Origin: Streptomyces achromogenes | GTDB lineage: Bacteria; Actinomycetota; Actinomycetes; Streptomycetales; Streptomycetaceae | Length of the DNA stretch: 64,000 nt | Assembly: GCF_030816715.1 (NCBI RefSeq) | Contig: NZ_JAUSYH010000001.1 | Location: 2,604,001-2,668,000, forward strand | Direction: 5' to 3' | Shown: positions 45,201 to 54,930 of the stretch, piece after piece | Numbering within the stretch: position 1 is the first letter of the stretch | Layout: every line of letters begins with the position of its first letter | Notes under the pieces: generated by a model | Told to the model about the DNA's origin: nothing | The model's database searches: none | The model's input: the letters and a program-made list of their open reading frames with translations, nothing else | Position numbers and translations under genes: made by a program

Positions 45201-47144
45201 ATGAGATCCAATCGCGCCACGCTGCGCGCCGCGAGCATGGCAGCGACTCTGCCCATGATCGTCGGCGCGCTGGCGCTCGGCATACCCGCGGCGCACGCCG
45301 CGGACGCCCCGGCCCGCGACACGCTGACCGGGACCAAGCCCGCGTGGGCCACGGCCAAGGCGGACAAGGGCTCGACCCCGGACAGCGCGCAGGTCTCCGC
45401 CCGGGTCTACCTCGCGGGACGTGACGCGGCCGGCCTCGGCCGGTACGCGCAGGCGGTCTCCGACCCGAGCTCCGCCGCCTACGGCAAGTACCTCTCCGCC
45501 GCGCAGGCGAAGGCCCGCTACGGCGCGACCGCGGCCCAGGTGGCCGCCGTCAAGTCGTGGCTGGCGGCGGCCGGTCTGAAGGTGACCGGCACGACCGAGC
45601 ACTACGTCTCCGTCAGCGGTGACGTGGCCGCCGCCGAGAAGGCGTTCGGCACCCAGCTGCACAACTACGCCAAGGGCTCGAAGACCTACCGGGCGCCGGC
45701 CAAGGCGGCCACCGTCCCGGACAGCCTCGACGGCGCCGTCCTGACCGTCACCGGCCTGGACAACGCCCCGCACAAGGCGACCCACAGCGACCAGCTGCCG
45801 GGTCCCGGCGCCGTGTTCAAGAACGCCGGACCGTTCTCCTCGTACTACGGTTCGAACATCGCGACCACGCTGCCGAAGGCGTACGGCAAGCCGATCCCCT
45901 ACGCCGTCCAGGGTTATACCGGCAAGCAGCTGCGTGCCGCCTACGGAGCGGGCTCGTACACCGGCAAGGGCGTGCGCGTCGCGATCACCGACGCCTTCGC
46001 CTCGCCGACGATCGCCTACGACGCGGCCACGTACGCGAAGAAGCACGGCGACGCCGCCTGGAAGACCGGCCAGCTGAGCCAGGTGCTGCCGAAGAACTAC
46101 ACCCACACCGGCGCCGACGAGTGCGACGCCTCGGGCTGGTACGGCGAGGAGACCCTCGACGTCGAGGCCGTGCACGCGGTCGCGCCGGCCGCGAACGTCA
46201 CGTACGTGGGCGCCGCGTCCTGCATGGACGACGATCTGCTCGACTCGCTCAGCAAGATCGTCGACAACCACCTGGCCGACATCGTCTCCAACTCCTGGGG
46301 CGACATCGAGGCCAACCAGACGCCGGACCTGGCGGCCGCCTACGACCAGGTCTTCCAGTTCGGCGCGGTCGAGGGGATCGGCTTCTACTTCTCCTCCGGC
46401 GACAACGGCGACGAGGTCGCCAACACCGGCACCAAGCAGGTCGACACCCCGGCCAACTCGGCGTGGGTGACGGCGGTCGGCGGCACCTCGCTGGCGGTCG
46501 GCAAGGGCGACAAGTACCTGTGGGAGACCGGCTGGGGCACCGAGAAGGCCTCGCTGTCCGCGGACGGCAAGAGCTGGACGGGCTTCCCCGGCGCGTACAC
46601 CTCGGGCGCGGGCGGCGGCACCAGCAAGACGGTCGCCGAGCCGTACTACCAGAAGGGCGTCGTCCCGAACGCGCTCGCCACGGCCAACAACGCCGCCGGC
46701 AACCGCGTCGTCCCGGACATCGCGGCGATCGCCGACCCGAACACCGGCTTCAGGGTCGGCCAGACCCAGACCTTCCCGGACGGGTCCGAGCAGTACAGCG
46801 AGTACCGCATCGGCGGCACCTCGCTGGCCGCGCCGGTCATCGCGGCCGTGCAGGCACTGGCCCAGGAGGCGCGCGGCGGCAAGGCGATCGGTTTCGCCAA
46901 CCCGTCGATCTACTCCAAGTACGGCACGAAGGTCTACCACGACGTGACCGACAACCCCACGGGGTCCGGACTCGCCGTGGCGCGCGTCGACTTCGCCAAC
47001 AGCGTCGACGCCACCGGCGGCCTGCTGACCTCGGTCCGCAGCCTCGGCAAGGACAGCTCGCTGTCCGCGGTGAAGGGCTACGACGACGTCACCGGCGTGG
47101 GCACGCCCGCGAACGGTTACGTCGACTCGTACCGCCGTCGCTGA
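45201..47144 (+). CDS. Secreted S53 (sedolisin/kumamolisin-like) acid peptidase
   Basis: 647 residues. A signal peptide ends at AAHAAD (about residue 34). The pro-kumamolisin activation domain follows (RVYLAGRDAAGLGRYAQAVS, YGKYLSAAQAKARYGATAAQ, VSVSGDVAAAEKAFGTQLHN). The catalytic domain has the Glu/Asp pair in EETLDVEAVHAVAP (about residues 316-320), the oxyanion Asp region IVSNSWGD, and the nucleophile Ser near 541 in GGTSLAAPV. These are the Ser-Glu-Asp residues of sedolisins. It is secreted as a zymogen that activates itself at low pH. The start has GGGGG upstream. It probably contributes to extracellular protein use; it is a one-gene unit with a good terminator. Confidence 0.93.
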   Translation: MRSNRATLRAASMAATLPMIVGALALGIPAAHAADAPARDTLTGTKPAWATAKADKGSTPDSAQVSARVYLAGRDAAGLGRYAQAVSDPSSAAYGKYLSAAQAKARYGATAAQVAAVKSWLAAAGLKVTGTTEHYVSVSGDVAAAEKAFGTQLHNYAKGSKTYRAPAKAATVPDSLDGAVLTVTGLDNAPHKATHSDQLPGPGAVFKNAGPFSSYYGSNIATTLPKAYGKPIPYAVQGYTGKQLRAAYGAGSYTGKGVRVAITDAFASPTIAYDAATYAKKHGDAAWKTGQLSQVLPKNYTHTGADECDASGWYGEETLDVEAVHAVAPAANVTYVGAASCMDDDLLDSLSKIVDNHLADIVSNSWGDIEANQTPDLAAAYDQVFQFGAVEGIGFYFSSGDNGDEVANTGTKQVDTPANSAWVTAVGGTSLAVGKGDKYLWETGWGTEKASLSADGKSWTGFPGAYTSGAGGGTSKTVAEPYYQKGVVPNALATANNAAGNRVVPDIAAIADPNTGFRVGQTQTFPDGSEQYSEYRIGGTSLAAPVIAAVQALAQEARGGKAIGFANPSIYSKYGTKVYHDVTDNPTGSGLAVARVDFANSVDATGGLLTSVRSLGKDSSLSAVKGYDDVTGVGTPANGYVDSYRRR

Positions 47145-47183
47145 GCAGTGCGTGACGTCGGGCTGAGTCCTTGGTGACGTGAA

Positions 47184-47218
47184 GGGGGGCGTGGGGCGAT
47201 CGACACCCCGCGCCCCCC
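47184..47218 (+). terminator. Terminator of the S53 peptidase gene
   Basis: Arms GGGGGGCGTGGGG (47184-47196) and CCCCGCGCCCCCC (47206-47218) pair fully with one G-T pair; loop CGATCGACA. It ends 31 bases before the nadE start. Confidence 0.85.
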
Positions 47219-47237
47219 ATCGCGTCGCTCTGACGAT

Positions 47238-47250
47238 TACACTGTTCCCG
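47238..47250 (+). promoter_or_regulatory. -10 element TACACT giving a leaderless nadE transcript
   Basis: TACACT at 47238-47243 is a good -10 hexamer and lies six bases before the GTG at 47250. Transcription would begin at or very near the start codon. There is no ribosome binding site, consistent with leaderless translation, which is common in Streptomyces. Confidence 0.6.
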
Positions 47251-49004
47251 TGCCTCAACTTCGTCTCGCCCTGAACCAGATCGACTCGCGTGTCGGCGAC
47301 CTCGCCGGCAACACCGAAACGATCCTCCGCTGGACCCGGCACTCCGCCGAGCAGGGAGCCCACCTCGTGGCGTTCCCCGAGATGGCGCTGACCGGGTATC
47401 CCGTCGAGGACCTCGCGCTGCGCTCCTCCTTCGTCGAAGCCTCCCGCACCGCGCTGCGGCAGCTCGCCGCGCGCCTCGCCGACGAGGGCTTCGGCGGGCT
47501 GCCGGTCGTCGTCGGCTACCTCGACCGGTCGGAGAACGACCAGCCGCGGTTCGGCCGGCCGGCCGGCTCTCCGCGCAACGCCGCGGCGGTACTGCACGGC
47601 GGCGAGGTGGTGCTGTCCTTCGCCAAGCACCACCTGCCCAACTACGGCGTCTTCGACGAGTTCCGCTACTTCGTGCCGGGCGACACCATGCCGGTGCTGC
47701 GCGTGCACGGCGTCGACGTGGCCCTCGCGATCTGCGAGGACCTCTGGCAGGACGGCGGCCGCGTCCCCGCGGCGCGCTCCGCCGGGGCCGGTCTGCTGCT
47801 CTCCGTCAACGCCTCCCCCTACGAGCGGGACAAGGACGACACCCGCCTGGAGCTGGTCCGCAAGCGGGCGCAGGAGGCCGGGTGCACCACCGCCTACCTC
47901 GCGATGATCGGCGGTCAGGACGAGCTCGTCTTCGACGGCGACTCGATCGTCGTCGACAAGGACGGCGAGGTCGTCGCGCGGGCCCCGCAGTTCTCCGAGG
48001 GCTGCGTGGTCCTGGACCTCGACCTGCCCGCGGCCTCCCCCGACGCGCCGACCGGCGTCGTGGACGACGGTCTGCGCATCGACCGCGTGGTGCTGTCCGA
48101 GGAGCCGCTGCCGCGTTACGCGCCCGAGCTGAGCGGCGGGTACGCGGAGCGGCTGGACGACGCCGAGGAGGTCTACTCGGCGCTCGTCGTGGGCCTGCGG
48201 GCGTACGTCGCGAAGAACGGCTTCCGGTCGGTGCTCATCGGGCTGTCGGGCGGGATCGACTCGGCGCTCGTCGCGGCCCTCGCCTGTGACGCGGTGGGCG
48301 CGCAGAACGTGTACGGCGTGTCGATGCCGTCCAAGTACTCCTCCGACCACTCCAAGGGCGACGCGGCGGAGCTGGCCCGGCGCACCGGGCTGAACTTCCG
48401 CACGGTGCCGATCGAGCCGATGTTCGACGCGTACATGGGCTCGCTGGGACTGACGGGCCTGGCCGAGGAGAACCTCCAGTCGCGGCTGCGCGGAACCCTG
48501 CTGATGGCCGTCTCCAACCAGGAGGGCCACATCGTCCTCGCCCCCGGCAACAAGTCGGAGCTGGCGGTCGGCTACTCCACCCTGTACGGCGACTCGGTCG
48601 GCGCGTACGGCCCCATCAAGGACGTCTACAAAACATGGGTCTTCCGGCTCGCCGAGTGGCGCAACCGCGCCGCGGCCGAGCGGGGCCAGACCCCGCCGAT
48701 CCCGGAGAACTCGATCACCAAGCCGCCGAGCGCCGAGCTGCGCCCCGGCCAGGTGGACACGGACTCGCTCCCGGACTACCCCGTCCTGGACGCGATCCTG
48801 GAGATGTACGTGGACCGGGACCAGGGCGCGGACGCGATCGTCGCCGCCGGGTACGACCCCGCGCTGGTCGCCAAGACCCTGCGCATGGTCGACACGGCCG
48901 AGTACAAGCGCCGCCAGTACCCTCCGGGCGCGAAGATCTCCGCGAAGGGCTTCGGCAAGGACCGCCGCCTGCCCATCACGAACGGCTGGCGCGAGTCTCT
49001 TTAG
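47250..49004 (+). CDS. nadE: Glutamine-dependent NAD+ synthetase
   Basis: 584 residues with both modules. The N-terminal nitrilase-type glutaminase (residues 1-260) has Glu in FPEMALTGYP, Lys in FAKHHLPNYGVFDE and Cys in ICEDLWQDGG. The C-terminal synthetase has the ATP pyrophosphatase loop GLSGGIDSALVAALA and FGKDRRLPITNGWR near the end. It makes NAD+ from deamido-NAD+ using glutamine nitrogen, the last step of NAD synthesis. The GTG start is leaderless (see promoter). The gene is alone, with a large terminator after it. Confidence 0.97.
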   Translation: MPQLRLALNQIDSRVGDLAGNTETILRWTRHSAEQGAHLVAFPEMALTGYPVEDLALRSSFVEASRTALRQLAARLADEGFGGLPVVVGYLDRSENDQPRFGRPAGSPRNAAAVLHGGEVVLSFAKHHLPNYGVFDEFRYFVPGDTMPVLRVHGVDVALAICEDLWQDGGRVPAARSAGAGLLLSVNASPYERDKDDTRLELVRKRAQEAGCTTAYLAMIGGQDELVFDGDSIVVDKDGEVVARAPQFSEGCVVLDLDLPAASPDAPTGVVDDGLRIDRVVLSEEPLPRYAPELSGGYAERLDDAEEVYSALVVGLRAYVAKNGFRSVLIGLSGGIDSALVAALACDAVGAQNVYGVSMPSKYSSDHSKGDAAELARRTGLNFRTVPIEPMFDAYMGSLGLTGLAEENLQSRLRGTLLMAVSNQEGHIVLAPGNKSELAVGYSTLYGDSVGAYGPIKDVYKTWVFRLAEWRNRAAAERGQTPPIPENSITKPPSAELRPGQVDTDSLPDYPVLDAILEMYVDRDQGADAIVAAGYDPALVAKTLRMVDTAEYKRRQYPPGAKISAKGFGKDRRLPITNGWRESL

Positions 49005-49018
49005 CCGGGATCGGGGGT

Positions 49019-49058
49019 CCACCCCGGCCGGGCTCCGCGCGGAACCCGGCCGGGGTGG
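49019..49058. terminator. Bidirectional terminator between nadE and the DJ-1 gene
   Basis: Perfect 14-bp arms CCACCCCGGCCGGG (49019-49032) and CCCGGCCGGGGTGG (49045-49058); the loop CTCCGCGCGGAA can pair further. It lies between two convergent genes, 14 bases from each stop. Confidence 0.93.
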
Positions 49059-49072
49059 CGGGGCGGGGCGGG

Positions 49073-49681
49073 TCAGCGCAGGGCGGCCCGGCCCGCGCCG
49101 ACGGCCCGCAGGGCGCGCTGCGCGGTCTCCCGGTTCTCGCCGACGGGAGCCACGTGGTCGAGGACGTCGCGCGCGGCGTCCTCCCCGAGCACCCGGGTGA
49201 TCACCCAGGTGGCGAGGTACTGCGACGCCAGACAGCCGCCCGCCGTGGCGATGTTCCCCTCGGCGTGGAACGGCTCGTCCAGCACGGTGACGCCGCAGGC
49301 CTCGACGAAGGGCCGGCTCTTGACGTCCGTGCAGGCCGGCATGGAGCCCAGCAGGCCGAGCCGGGCGAGCACCAGCGCCCCGGAGCACTGCGCGCCGATG
49401 AGCTGCCGCGAGGGTTCGAGTCGCAGCCTGGAGATCAGCCGTTCGTCGGCGACGACATCGCGTGTGCGCACCCCGCTGCCGATCAACACGACGTCGGCTT
49501 CGGCCACGAACTCCATCGGGCGCTGCCCGCCCACCTCGACGCCGTTCATCGACGTGACCGCCGGCGCCGGCGTCGTGATGAACGCCTCCAAGCCGTCCTT
49601 GCGGCACCGGTTGATCAGCGCGGAGGCGATGAAGCTGTCCAGCTCGTTGAATCCGTCGAAGGTGATCACGGCTACCTGCAT
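49073..49681 (-). CDS. DJ-1/PfpI-family protein
   Basis: 202 residues. The fold is that of the DJ-1/PfpI/ThiJ group: QVAVITFDGFNELDSFIASA, VVLIGSG, and the nucleophile elbow IGAQCSGALVLARLGLLG with Cys in AQCSGA. A conserved Glu early in the chain (FNELDSF) fits the usual Glu-Cys pair. Members are chaperones, isonitrile hydratases or AraC-coupled sensors; the role here is unknown. The ATG at 49681 has GAGGAG upstream, whereas the longer frame (49720) has no such site. Confidence 0.88.
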   Translation of the reverse strand: MQVAVITFDGFNELDSFIASALINRCRKDGLEAFITTPAPAVTSMNGVEVGGQRPMEFVAEADVVLIGSGVRTRDVVADERLISRLRLEPSRQLIGAQCSGALVLARLGLLGSMPACTDVKSRPFVEACGVTVLDEPFHAEGNIATAGGCLASQYLATWVITRVLGEDAARDVLDHVAPVGENRETAQRALRAVGAGRAALR

Positions 49682-49868
49682 CGCAACTCCTCGGGTACGG
49701 CGGGCAAGGCGACGGACCACCAGTCTCCGGGGCGCCGGAGTCCGGGTCGAGGGCGTTCGTCGGCGGGTGACACGCCTCGGGGACGTGCCACCCGGCGCTC
49801 ACCGGCCCCGAGGAACGCCGCAGACCCGGCCCGCCGCGGGGGGCGGGCCGGGCGGGCCGGAGGCCGCG

Positions 49869-51092
49869 TCAGTGCCGGGCCGTCGCCTTCGCCGGGCGCG
49901 GTACGTGGGTCGCGACGACGCGGTCGCGGACGGGGCGTCGCGGGGCGCGGCGGGCGTCGACGACGTACGCGACGCCGGCCACCCCCAGGCCCAGCACCGC
50001 CAGTGCCGCTCCCGCGATCGCCGGGGAGGTGACGCCGTAGCCGGCCGCGAGGGTCAGGCCGCCGATCCAGGCACCGCCGGCGTTGGCCATGTTGAACGCG
50101 GCCTGGTTGGCGGAGGAGGCCAGCGAGGGTCCCGCGGTCGCGCGCTCCATCACCATCAGGTTGAGCGGGGAGCCCGTCACGAACGCGGCGACGCCCAGCA
50201 GGACCACGGCCAGCGCGCCGCCCCAGGCCGTCGTCATCAGCAGCGGGAACAGGGCCAGGACCAGCGCCAGCGAGGTGAGTCCGGCGAACAGCGTGGGGCG
50301 CATCGCGTGGTCGGCGAGCCGGCCGCCGAGCAGGTTGCCGACGGTGGCGCCGACGCCGAACAGCGCCAGCAGCAGCGTCACGCTGGAGCCGGCGTACCCG
50401 GCGGAGTCCGTCAGCATGGGCGTGATGTAGCTGTAGGCGGCGAACAGGGCGCCGAAACCGGCGACCGTCGTGCCGAGCGCCAGCCACACCGGAAGTGAGC
50501 GCAGGGCGGACAGCTCGCGGCGCAGGCCGACGGCGGGGGCCTGGGTGTGGTCGTGCGGGATCAGCAGGGCCAGGGCGGCGATCGCCGCCAGGCCGATCAC
50601 GCTGACGCCGAGGAAGGCCGCCCGCCAGCCGAGGTGCTGGCCCACGAGGGTGGCGGCGGGGACGCCCGCGATGTTGGCGACGGTCAGACCGAGGAACATC
50701 AGCGACACCGAACGGGCCTTGCGCTCGGGCGCGACCAGCGTGGTGGCCACCACCGCGCCGACACCGAAGAAGGCGCCGTGCGGCAGACCGCTGAGGAAGC
50801 GGGCGGCCAGCAGCCAGCCGTTGTCCGGGGCCAGAGCGGAGAGCGCGTTGCCCGCGACGAACAGCACCATCAGGGAGATCAGGACCGTGCGGCGGGACAT
50901 CCGCGCGGTCGCCGCGGCGAGCAGCGGCGCGCCGATGACGACGCCGAGCGCGTACGCGGAGACCAGGTGTCCGGCCGCCGGGATGGAGATGTGCAGGTCG
51001 CCCGCGACGTCGGGCAGCAGGCCCATCATCACGAACTCGGTGGTGCCGATGCCGAAGGCACCCACGGCCAGGGCGAGCAGGGCCAGAGGCAT
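49869..51092 (-). CDS. MFS transporter, DHA1 (12-helix) type
   Basis: 407 residues with 12 predicted helices. The start is PLALLALAVGAFGIGTTEFV MMGLLPDVA, the drug-proton antiporter 1 signature shared by chloramphenicol/arabinose exporters (CmlR, AraJ, YdhP type); the second loop has ATARMSRRTVLISLM. It should export small molecules using proton motive force; the substrate is unknown. The ATG at 51092 has AAAGG upstream. The region 51093-51199 is its promoter region. No regulator gene is directly beside it. Confidence 0.9.
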   Translation of the reverse strand: MPLALLALAVGAFGIGTTEFVMMGLLPDVAGDLHISIPAAGHLVSAYALGVVIGAPLLAAATARMSRRTVLISLMVLFVAGNALSALAPDNGWLLAARFLSGLPHGAFFGVGAVVATTLVAPERKARSVSLMFLGLTVANIAGVPAATLVGQHLGWRAAFLGVSVIGLAAIAALALLIPHDHTQAPAVGLRRELSALRSLPVWLALGTTVAGFGALFAAYSYITPMLTDSAGYAGSSVTLLLALFGVGATVGNLLGGRLADHAMRPTLFAGLTSLALVLALFPLLMTTAWGGALAVVLLGVAAFVTGSPLNLMVMERATAGPSLASSANQAAFNMANAGGAWIGGLTLAAGYGVTSPAIAGAALAVLGLGVAGVAYVVDARRAPRRPVRDRVVATHVPRPAKATARH

Positions 51093-51199
51093 GAAGAACT
51101 TGCCTTTCAGGGAGAGCGGGTTCCGTTCATCATACGGTTCGTATGTTCAACTACGGAACAAAGTCTCCCCGGCCGGTATTCCGGCGGGCGACGCCCCGG

Positions 51200-52261
51200 T
51201 TACGGTGTGGTGACCTTCACACGAGCCGCCACCGGCAGATGGTCGCTGCCCGTCCGCGGCAGCGTCCACGAGGTGACCGGCTGCACGCCCTTCACCATGA
51301 TCTGGTCGATCCGCGCCATCGGGAACGACGCGGGCCAGCTGAACCCGAACCCGCTGCCCGCCGCGCCCTGCGTGGAGCGCATCTGGGAGGTCACGGCGTT
51401 CAACGAGCGGTCGTTCATGGTGCCGTTGAGGTCGCCGAGCAGGACCACCCGGGTCAGCCGTTCGTCGGCGATCGCCTCGCCCAGCGCGTCCGCGCTCTTG
51501 TCGCGCTGCCGGGCGGTGAACCCGGCCTGCAGCTTGACCCGCACCGACGGCAGATGGGCCACGTAGACGGCCACCTCACCCTGCGGCGTGGCGACGGCCG
51601 CCCGCATGGCGCGCGTCCAGCCCAACTCGATGTCGACGGCCCGCACACCGCTCAGCGGGTACTTGCTCCACAGCCCGACCGTGCCCTGCACCGAGTGGTA
51701 CGGGTACGTCGCCGCCAGCGCCTTCTCGTACACCGGGACGGCCGAGGCGGTCAGCTCCTCCAGGGCCAGCACGTCCGCCTCGGAGGCGGCGACGTCCCGG
51801 GCGGTGCCCGCCGGGTCGGGGTTGTCGGCGTTGACGTTGTGGGTGGCCACGGTGAGGTCACCGCCGGCGCCGGTGCGGTCGACGAGCAGCCCGCCGAAGA
51901 GGTTCGTCCACACCACGACCGGCAGGACGACGGCGATCAGCGCGGTCGCCGACCTGCGCACCACCGCGAGCACCAGCAGCACCGGCAGGAACACGCCGAT
52001 CCACGGCAGGAACGTCTCCGTGAGGCTGCCGAGGTTGCCGAACCGGTTGGGGATGCGCGAGTGCAGCAGCATCACCAGGGAGAGCGCCAGGGCCACACCC
52101 GCGACGACCAGACCGCGCCGCCAGATGTGCGGGTCCCCCCGCCAGCCCGTGGTCAGCCGGCCGAGGAGACGTCCGATCAGGCGCCGGAGCCGGACTCCCC
52201 GAGGCTCGTGTCCCGAGTCTCCGTTGCCGTCCGTCTCCGTCATGTACGCCTGCTGCGCCAT
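51200..52261 (-). CDS. Membrane-anchored endonuclease/exonuclease/phosphatase-fold protein
   Basis: 353 residues. A cytoplasmic N-terminus and about three membrane helices (residues 48-125) precede an outer EEP domain: LTVATHNVNADNPDP, VLALEELTASAVPVYEKALA, VVLLGDLNGTMNDRS, and the closing TGSDHLPVAARV. The Asn, Glu, Asp-Leu-Asn and Ser-Asp-His motifs of the DNase I-like fold are complete, so it should be an active metal-dependent phosphoesterase on the outside of the membrane. The substrate (lipid, nucleotide or DNA) is unknown. Confidence 0.9.
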   Translation of the reverse strand: MAQQAYMTETDGNGDSGHEPRGVRLRRLIGRLLGRLTTGWRGDPHIWRRGLVVAGVALALSLVMLLHSRIPNRFGNLGSLTETFLPWIGVFLPVLLVLAVVRRSATALIAVVLPVVVWTNLFGGLLVDRTGAGGDLTVATHNVNADNPDPAGTARDVAASEADVLALEELTASAVPVYEKALAATYPYHSVQGTVGLWSKYPLSGVRAVDIELGWTRAMRAAVATPQGEVAVYVAHLPSVRVKLQAGFTARQRDKSADALGEAIADERLTRVVLLGDLNGTMNDRSLNAVTSQMRSTQGAAGSGFGFSWPASFPMARIDQIMVKGVQPVTSWTLPRTGSDHLPVAARVKVTTP

Positions 52262-52435
52262 ACCGTCGCCTCACTGCCTGCCGTGCACCGTCCGTCCCCC
52301 CGGGTACGACCCTAGGGGATGATCGGCTTGGATCTCGCCGTCTCGTGACGGCCGTACGGCAACGATGACGAGGGGTGCGGTCCCACGGGTTCCGGCGCCG
52401 GCGGGCACGGCCCGGTCTGTGACGGAACGCTCACA

Positions 52436-53074
52436 TCAGGGGTGCGCGTCCGGCGGGCTGACGGGGCGTAGTCCGGCGAGCAGCGAGTCGACGATGCGCT
52501 CCGGGAGGTCTTCGGGCAGGTCGGCGTCAGGGCGCAGGACGGCACGCACGAGCATGGGGCCGACGAAGATGTCGTTGATCAGTTCGAGGTCGAGGTCGGC
52601 GCGGAGTTCGCCGTTCTCCTGTCCCCGGCGCAGGACTTCGACGCCCAGCCTGCGCCGGGGCGCTATCACCGTGTTGTGGTACGCCGTCCAGATCTGCGGG
52701 CTGCTCTTCATCTGGGCGTGGACGTTGTGCAGGATCGCCGAGGAGCGGCTGGCGAGTCCGCGCCGGCGCAGCGCCTCCAGCAGCACGACCAGGTCGTCGC
52801 GCATGGACGTGCCGGGGAGTTCGGGGTCGTCGGGCTCGGCGGCCCGCAGCACGTCCACGAACAGCGCCTCCTTGCCGCTCCAGCGCCGGTAGATGGTGGC
52901 CTTGCCGACGCCGGCGGTGCGGGCGATGCGCTCGATGGACATCTCGGCGAGCGAGACGCCGTCCTCCAGCAGCTTCATCGTGACCTCGATGATGGCCCGT
53001 TCCAGGGCCTCGTTCCGGGGCCGCCCCCGGACGGGCTGCTCGACGGCTGCGCTGTCGGCGGGGCTCACGTCCAC
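52436..53074 (-). CDS. TetR-family repressor next to a DHA2 exporter
   Basis: 212 residues from a GTG start with AAAGGA upstream. The N-terminal helix-turn-helix is LAEMSIERIARTAGVGKATI followed by YRRWSGKEALFVDVL. The C-terminal domain is of the TetR_C_11/16 type seen with efflux pumps. It lies downstream of, and on the same strand as, the DHA2 transporter (83 bases apart). A strong palindromic operator is in front of that transporter, so it most likely represses the pair and responds to an exported compound. Confidence 0.92.
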   Translation of the reverse strand: MDVSPADSAAVEQPVRGRPRNEALERAIIEVTMKLLEDGVSLAEMSIERIARTAGVGKATIYRRWSGKEALFVDVLRAAEPDDPELPGTSMRDDLVVLLEALRRRGLASRSSAILHNVHAQMKSSPQIWTAYHNTVIAPRRRLGVEVLRRGQENGELRADLDLELINDIFVGPMLVRAVLRPDADLPEDLPERIVDSLLAGLRPVSPPDAHP

Positions 53075-53156
53075 TGATCCTTTCGTCGCACTGGGGAATT
53101 GTCGCCCACGGGGCGGGCGGATGCGGCGACTCCCTGCCGCACCCGCCCACCGGCCA

Positions 53157-54749
53157 CTACGACGTGGTCCGGGCCGGCTGCTCCTCCTCCGCGTCGGCGG
53201 GCACGGGCTTCGGGCGGCCCGGCAGGAACGCGGCGACCACGGCCGCGCCCACGAGCGCCACCCCGGCCCCGCACAGGGCGGTGACGTGCATGGCGTGCAG
53301 GAAGGCGTCGTTGGCGGGGCCGACCAGCGCCCTGCCCCGGTCGCCGAGGCTCGCGGCGACCCCCAGCGTCGCCTCGATCGACTCGCCGGCCGTGTGGCGC
53401 AGGCCCTCCGGCAGCGTGCCGAGGCTGCCCTCGATGCCGTCGCGGTACGACGTGGACAGCACCGAGCCGAGGACGGCGATGCCGAGCGCGCCGCCGACCT
53501 GGCGGAAGGTGTTGCTCAGCGCGGAGGCCGAGCCGGCCTTCTCCCGGGGCAGGGCCTGCATGATGACCACGCTGGTCGGGGTCATGATGTGGGCCATGCC
53601 GGCGCCCATGCAGAAGAAGACGACCTCCAGCAGCCAGATCGGGGTGTCCGCCTCCAGCAGGGCGAACGCCGCCAGCGTCGCGGTGAGGAGGAGCATCGCC
53701 GCCGTGGTCGTGGCCCTGACCCCTATGCGGTCCACGACGAGCCGGGCGCGCGGCGCGAAGATCAGCTGGGCGGCGGCCAGCGGCAGCAGCAACAGGCCGG
53801 TCTGCAGCGGCGAGTAGCCGCGCACGCTCTGGGTGTAGAAGACCGAGAAGAAGGTCACGCCCATGAGCGCGAAGAAGACGAGCGCTATGACGGAGATCGC
53901 GGCCGAGAACACCTTGTTCCGGAAGTACCCGACGTCGACCGACGGATGGTCGCTGCGCTTCTCGAACACCACGAACGCGGCGAGGACCGCCAGTCCGGCC
54001 CCGATGGTCACGAGCACGGTCGGGTCGGTGAAGTCGGCCAGCTCGCCGCCCTTGATGATGCCGTAGACGAGCAGCACGAGGCCGACGACCGACAGGGCGA
54101 CGCCGACGGGGTCGAGGCGGCCGGGGTTCGGGTCGCGGGACTCGGGCACCAGCCACATCATCAGCCCGAACGCGAGCAGCACGATGGGCACGTTGATGAG
54201 GAACACCGAGCCCCACCAGAAGTGCGCGAGGAGCAGACCTCCGGTGATGGGCCCGATCGCGATGGCGAGCCCGACGCCGCCCGCCCAGATGCCGATCGCC
54301 TTGGGCTGCTCCTCGCGCTCGAAGACGTTCATCAGGACGGCGAGGGTCGCGGGCATCACGAAGGCGGCGCCGAGGGCCATCAGCGCGCGGAAGGCGATGA
54401 GCTGGGCGGGCGAGCCGGACTCGGCCGCGAGCGCGGAGCCGATGCCGAACACGGCGAGCCCGCCGAGCAGGACCTTCTTGCGGCCGATCCGGTCGCCGAG
54501 GAGCCCTGCGGAGAACAGCAGTCCCGCGAAGACGAGCGTGTAGGCGTTGATCGCCCACTCCAGCTCGCTCTGGGTGGCGCCGAGGCCGGTCGGGGCGGGC
54601 GTCGAGATCGTCTTGATCGCGACGTTCAGGATCGAGTTGTCGAGCACCACGATCAGCAGGCTCAGCATCAGGACGCCGAGGATCGCCCAACGACGCCGGT
54701 GCACCGCTTCCGGTATCCGCGGAGCGGTGGGGACGGCAGGAGTAGTCAT
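53157..54749 (-). CDS. MFS drug:H+ antiporter, DHA2 (14-helix) type
   Basis: 530 residues with 14 predicted helices. The start ([20 protein letters not shown] then [11 protein letters not shown]) has the DHA2 motif LDxTIVNVALP variant; [17 protein letters not shown] is motif A between helices 2 and 3, and [18 protein letters not shown] follows. It exports toxic or endogenous compounds with proton uptake. The promoter has TAAGCT seven bases before the ATG, so the transcript is probably leaderless, and an 11+11 bp operator lies over the -35 region. The TetR gene is next downstream. Confidence 0.94.
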   Translation of the reverse strand: MTTPAVPTAPRIPEAVHRRRWAILGVLMLSLLIVVLDNSILNVAIKTISTPAPTGLGATQSELEWAINAYTLVFAGLLFSAGLLGDRIGRKKVLLGGLAVFGIGSALAAESGSPAQLIAFRALMALGAAFVMPATLAVLMNVFEREEQPKAIGIWAGGVGLAIAIGPITGGLLLAHFWWGSVFLINVPIVLLAFGLMMWLVPESRDPNPGRLDPVGVALSVVGLVLLVYGIIKGGELADFTDPTVLVTIGAGLAVLAAFVVFEKRSDHPSVDVGYFRNKVFSAAISVIALVFFALMGVTFFSVFYTQSVRGYSPLQTGLLLLPLAAAQLIFAPRARLVVDRIGVRATTTAAMLLLTATLAAFALLEADTPIWLLEVVFFCMGAGMAHIMTPTSVVIMQALPREKAGSASALSNTFRQVGGALGIAVLGSVLSTSYRDGIEGSLGTLPEGLRHTAGESIEATLGVAASLGDRGRALVGPANDAFLHAMHVTALCGAGVALVGAAVVAAFLPGRPKPVPADAEEEQPARTTS

Positions 54750-54767
54750 GGCGCCGAGCTTAGGACG

Positions 54768-54798
54768 TTTCCGATACGGACCCGTCTCGTATCGGAAA
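54768..54798 (-). promoter_or_regulatory. Operator of the TetR/DHA2 unit
   Basis: Perfect inverted repeat TTTCCGATACG (54768-54778) and CGTATCGGAAA (54788-54798) with a 9-base spacer, 19-49 bases upstream of the transporter ATG, so over the -35 region. The two arms are much more AT-rich than the surroundings. Confidence 0.85.
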
Positions 54799-54930
54799 GC
54801 GGGAGCGCGTTTCTTACTGAGGTTTTACCCACAGGGGGCGCTCTGGCTCTCGCCCGGGCGAAGTGCCACCATGGGCAGTGGTCCGGGGACGCCGTGAGGG
54901 CGCCTCGAGATGACGTTAGGAGCCGTTGCC

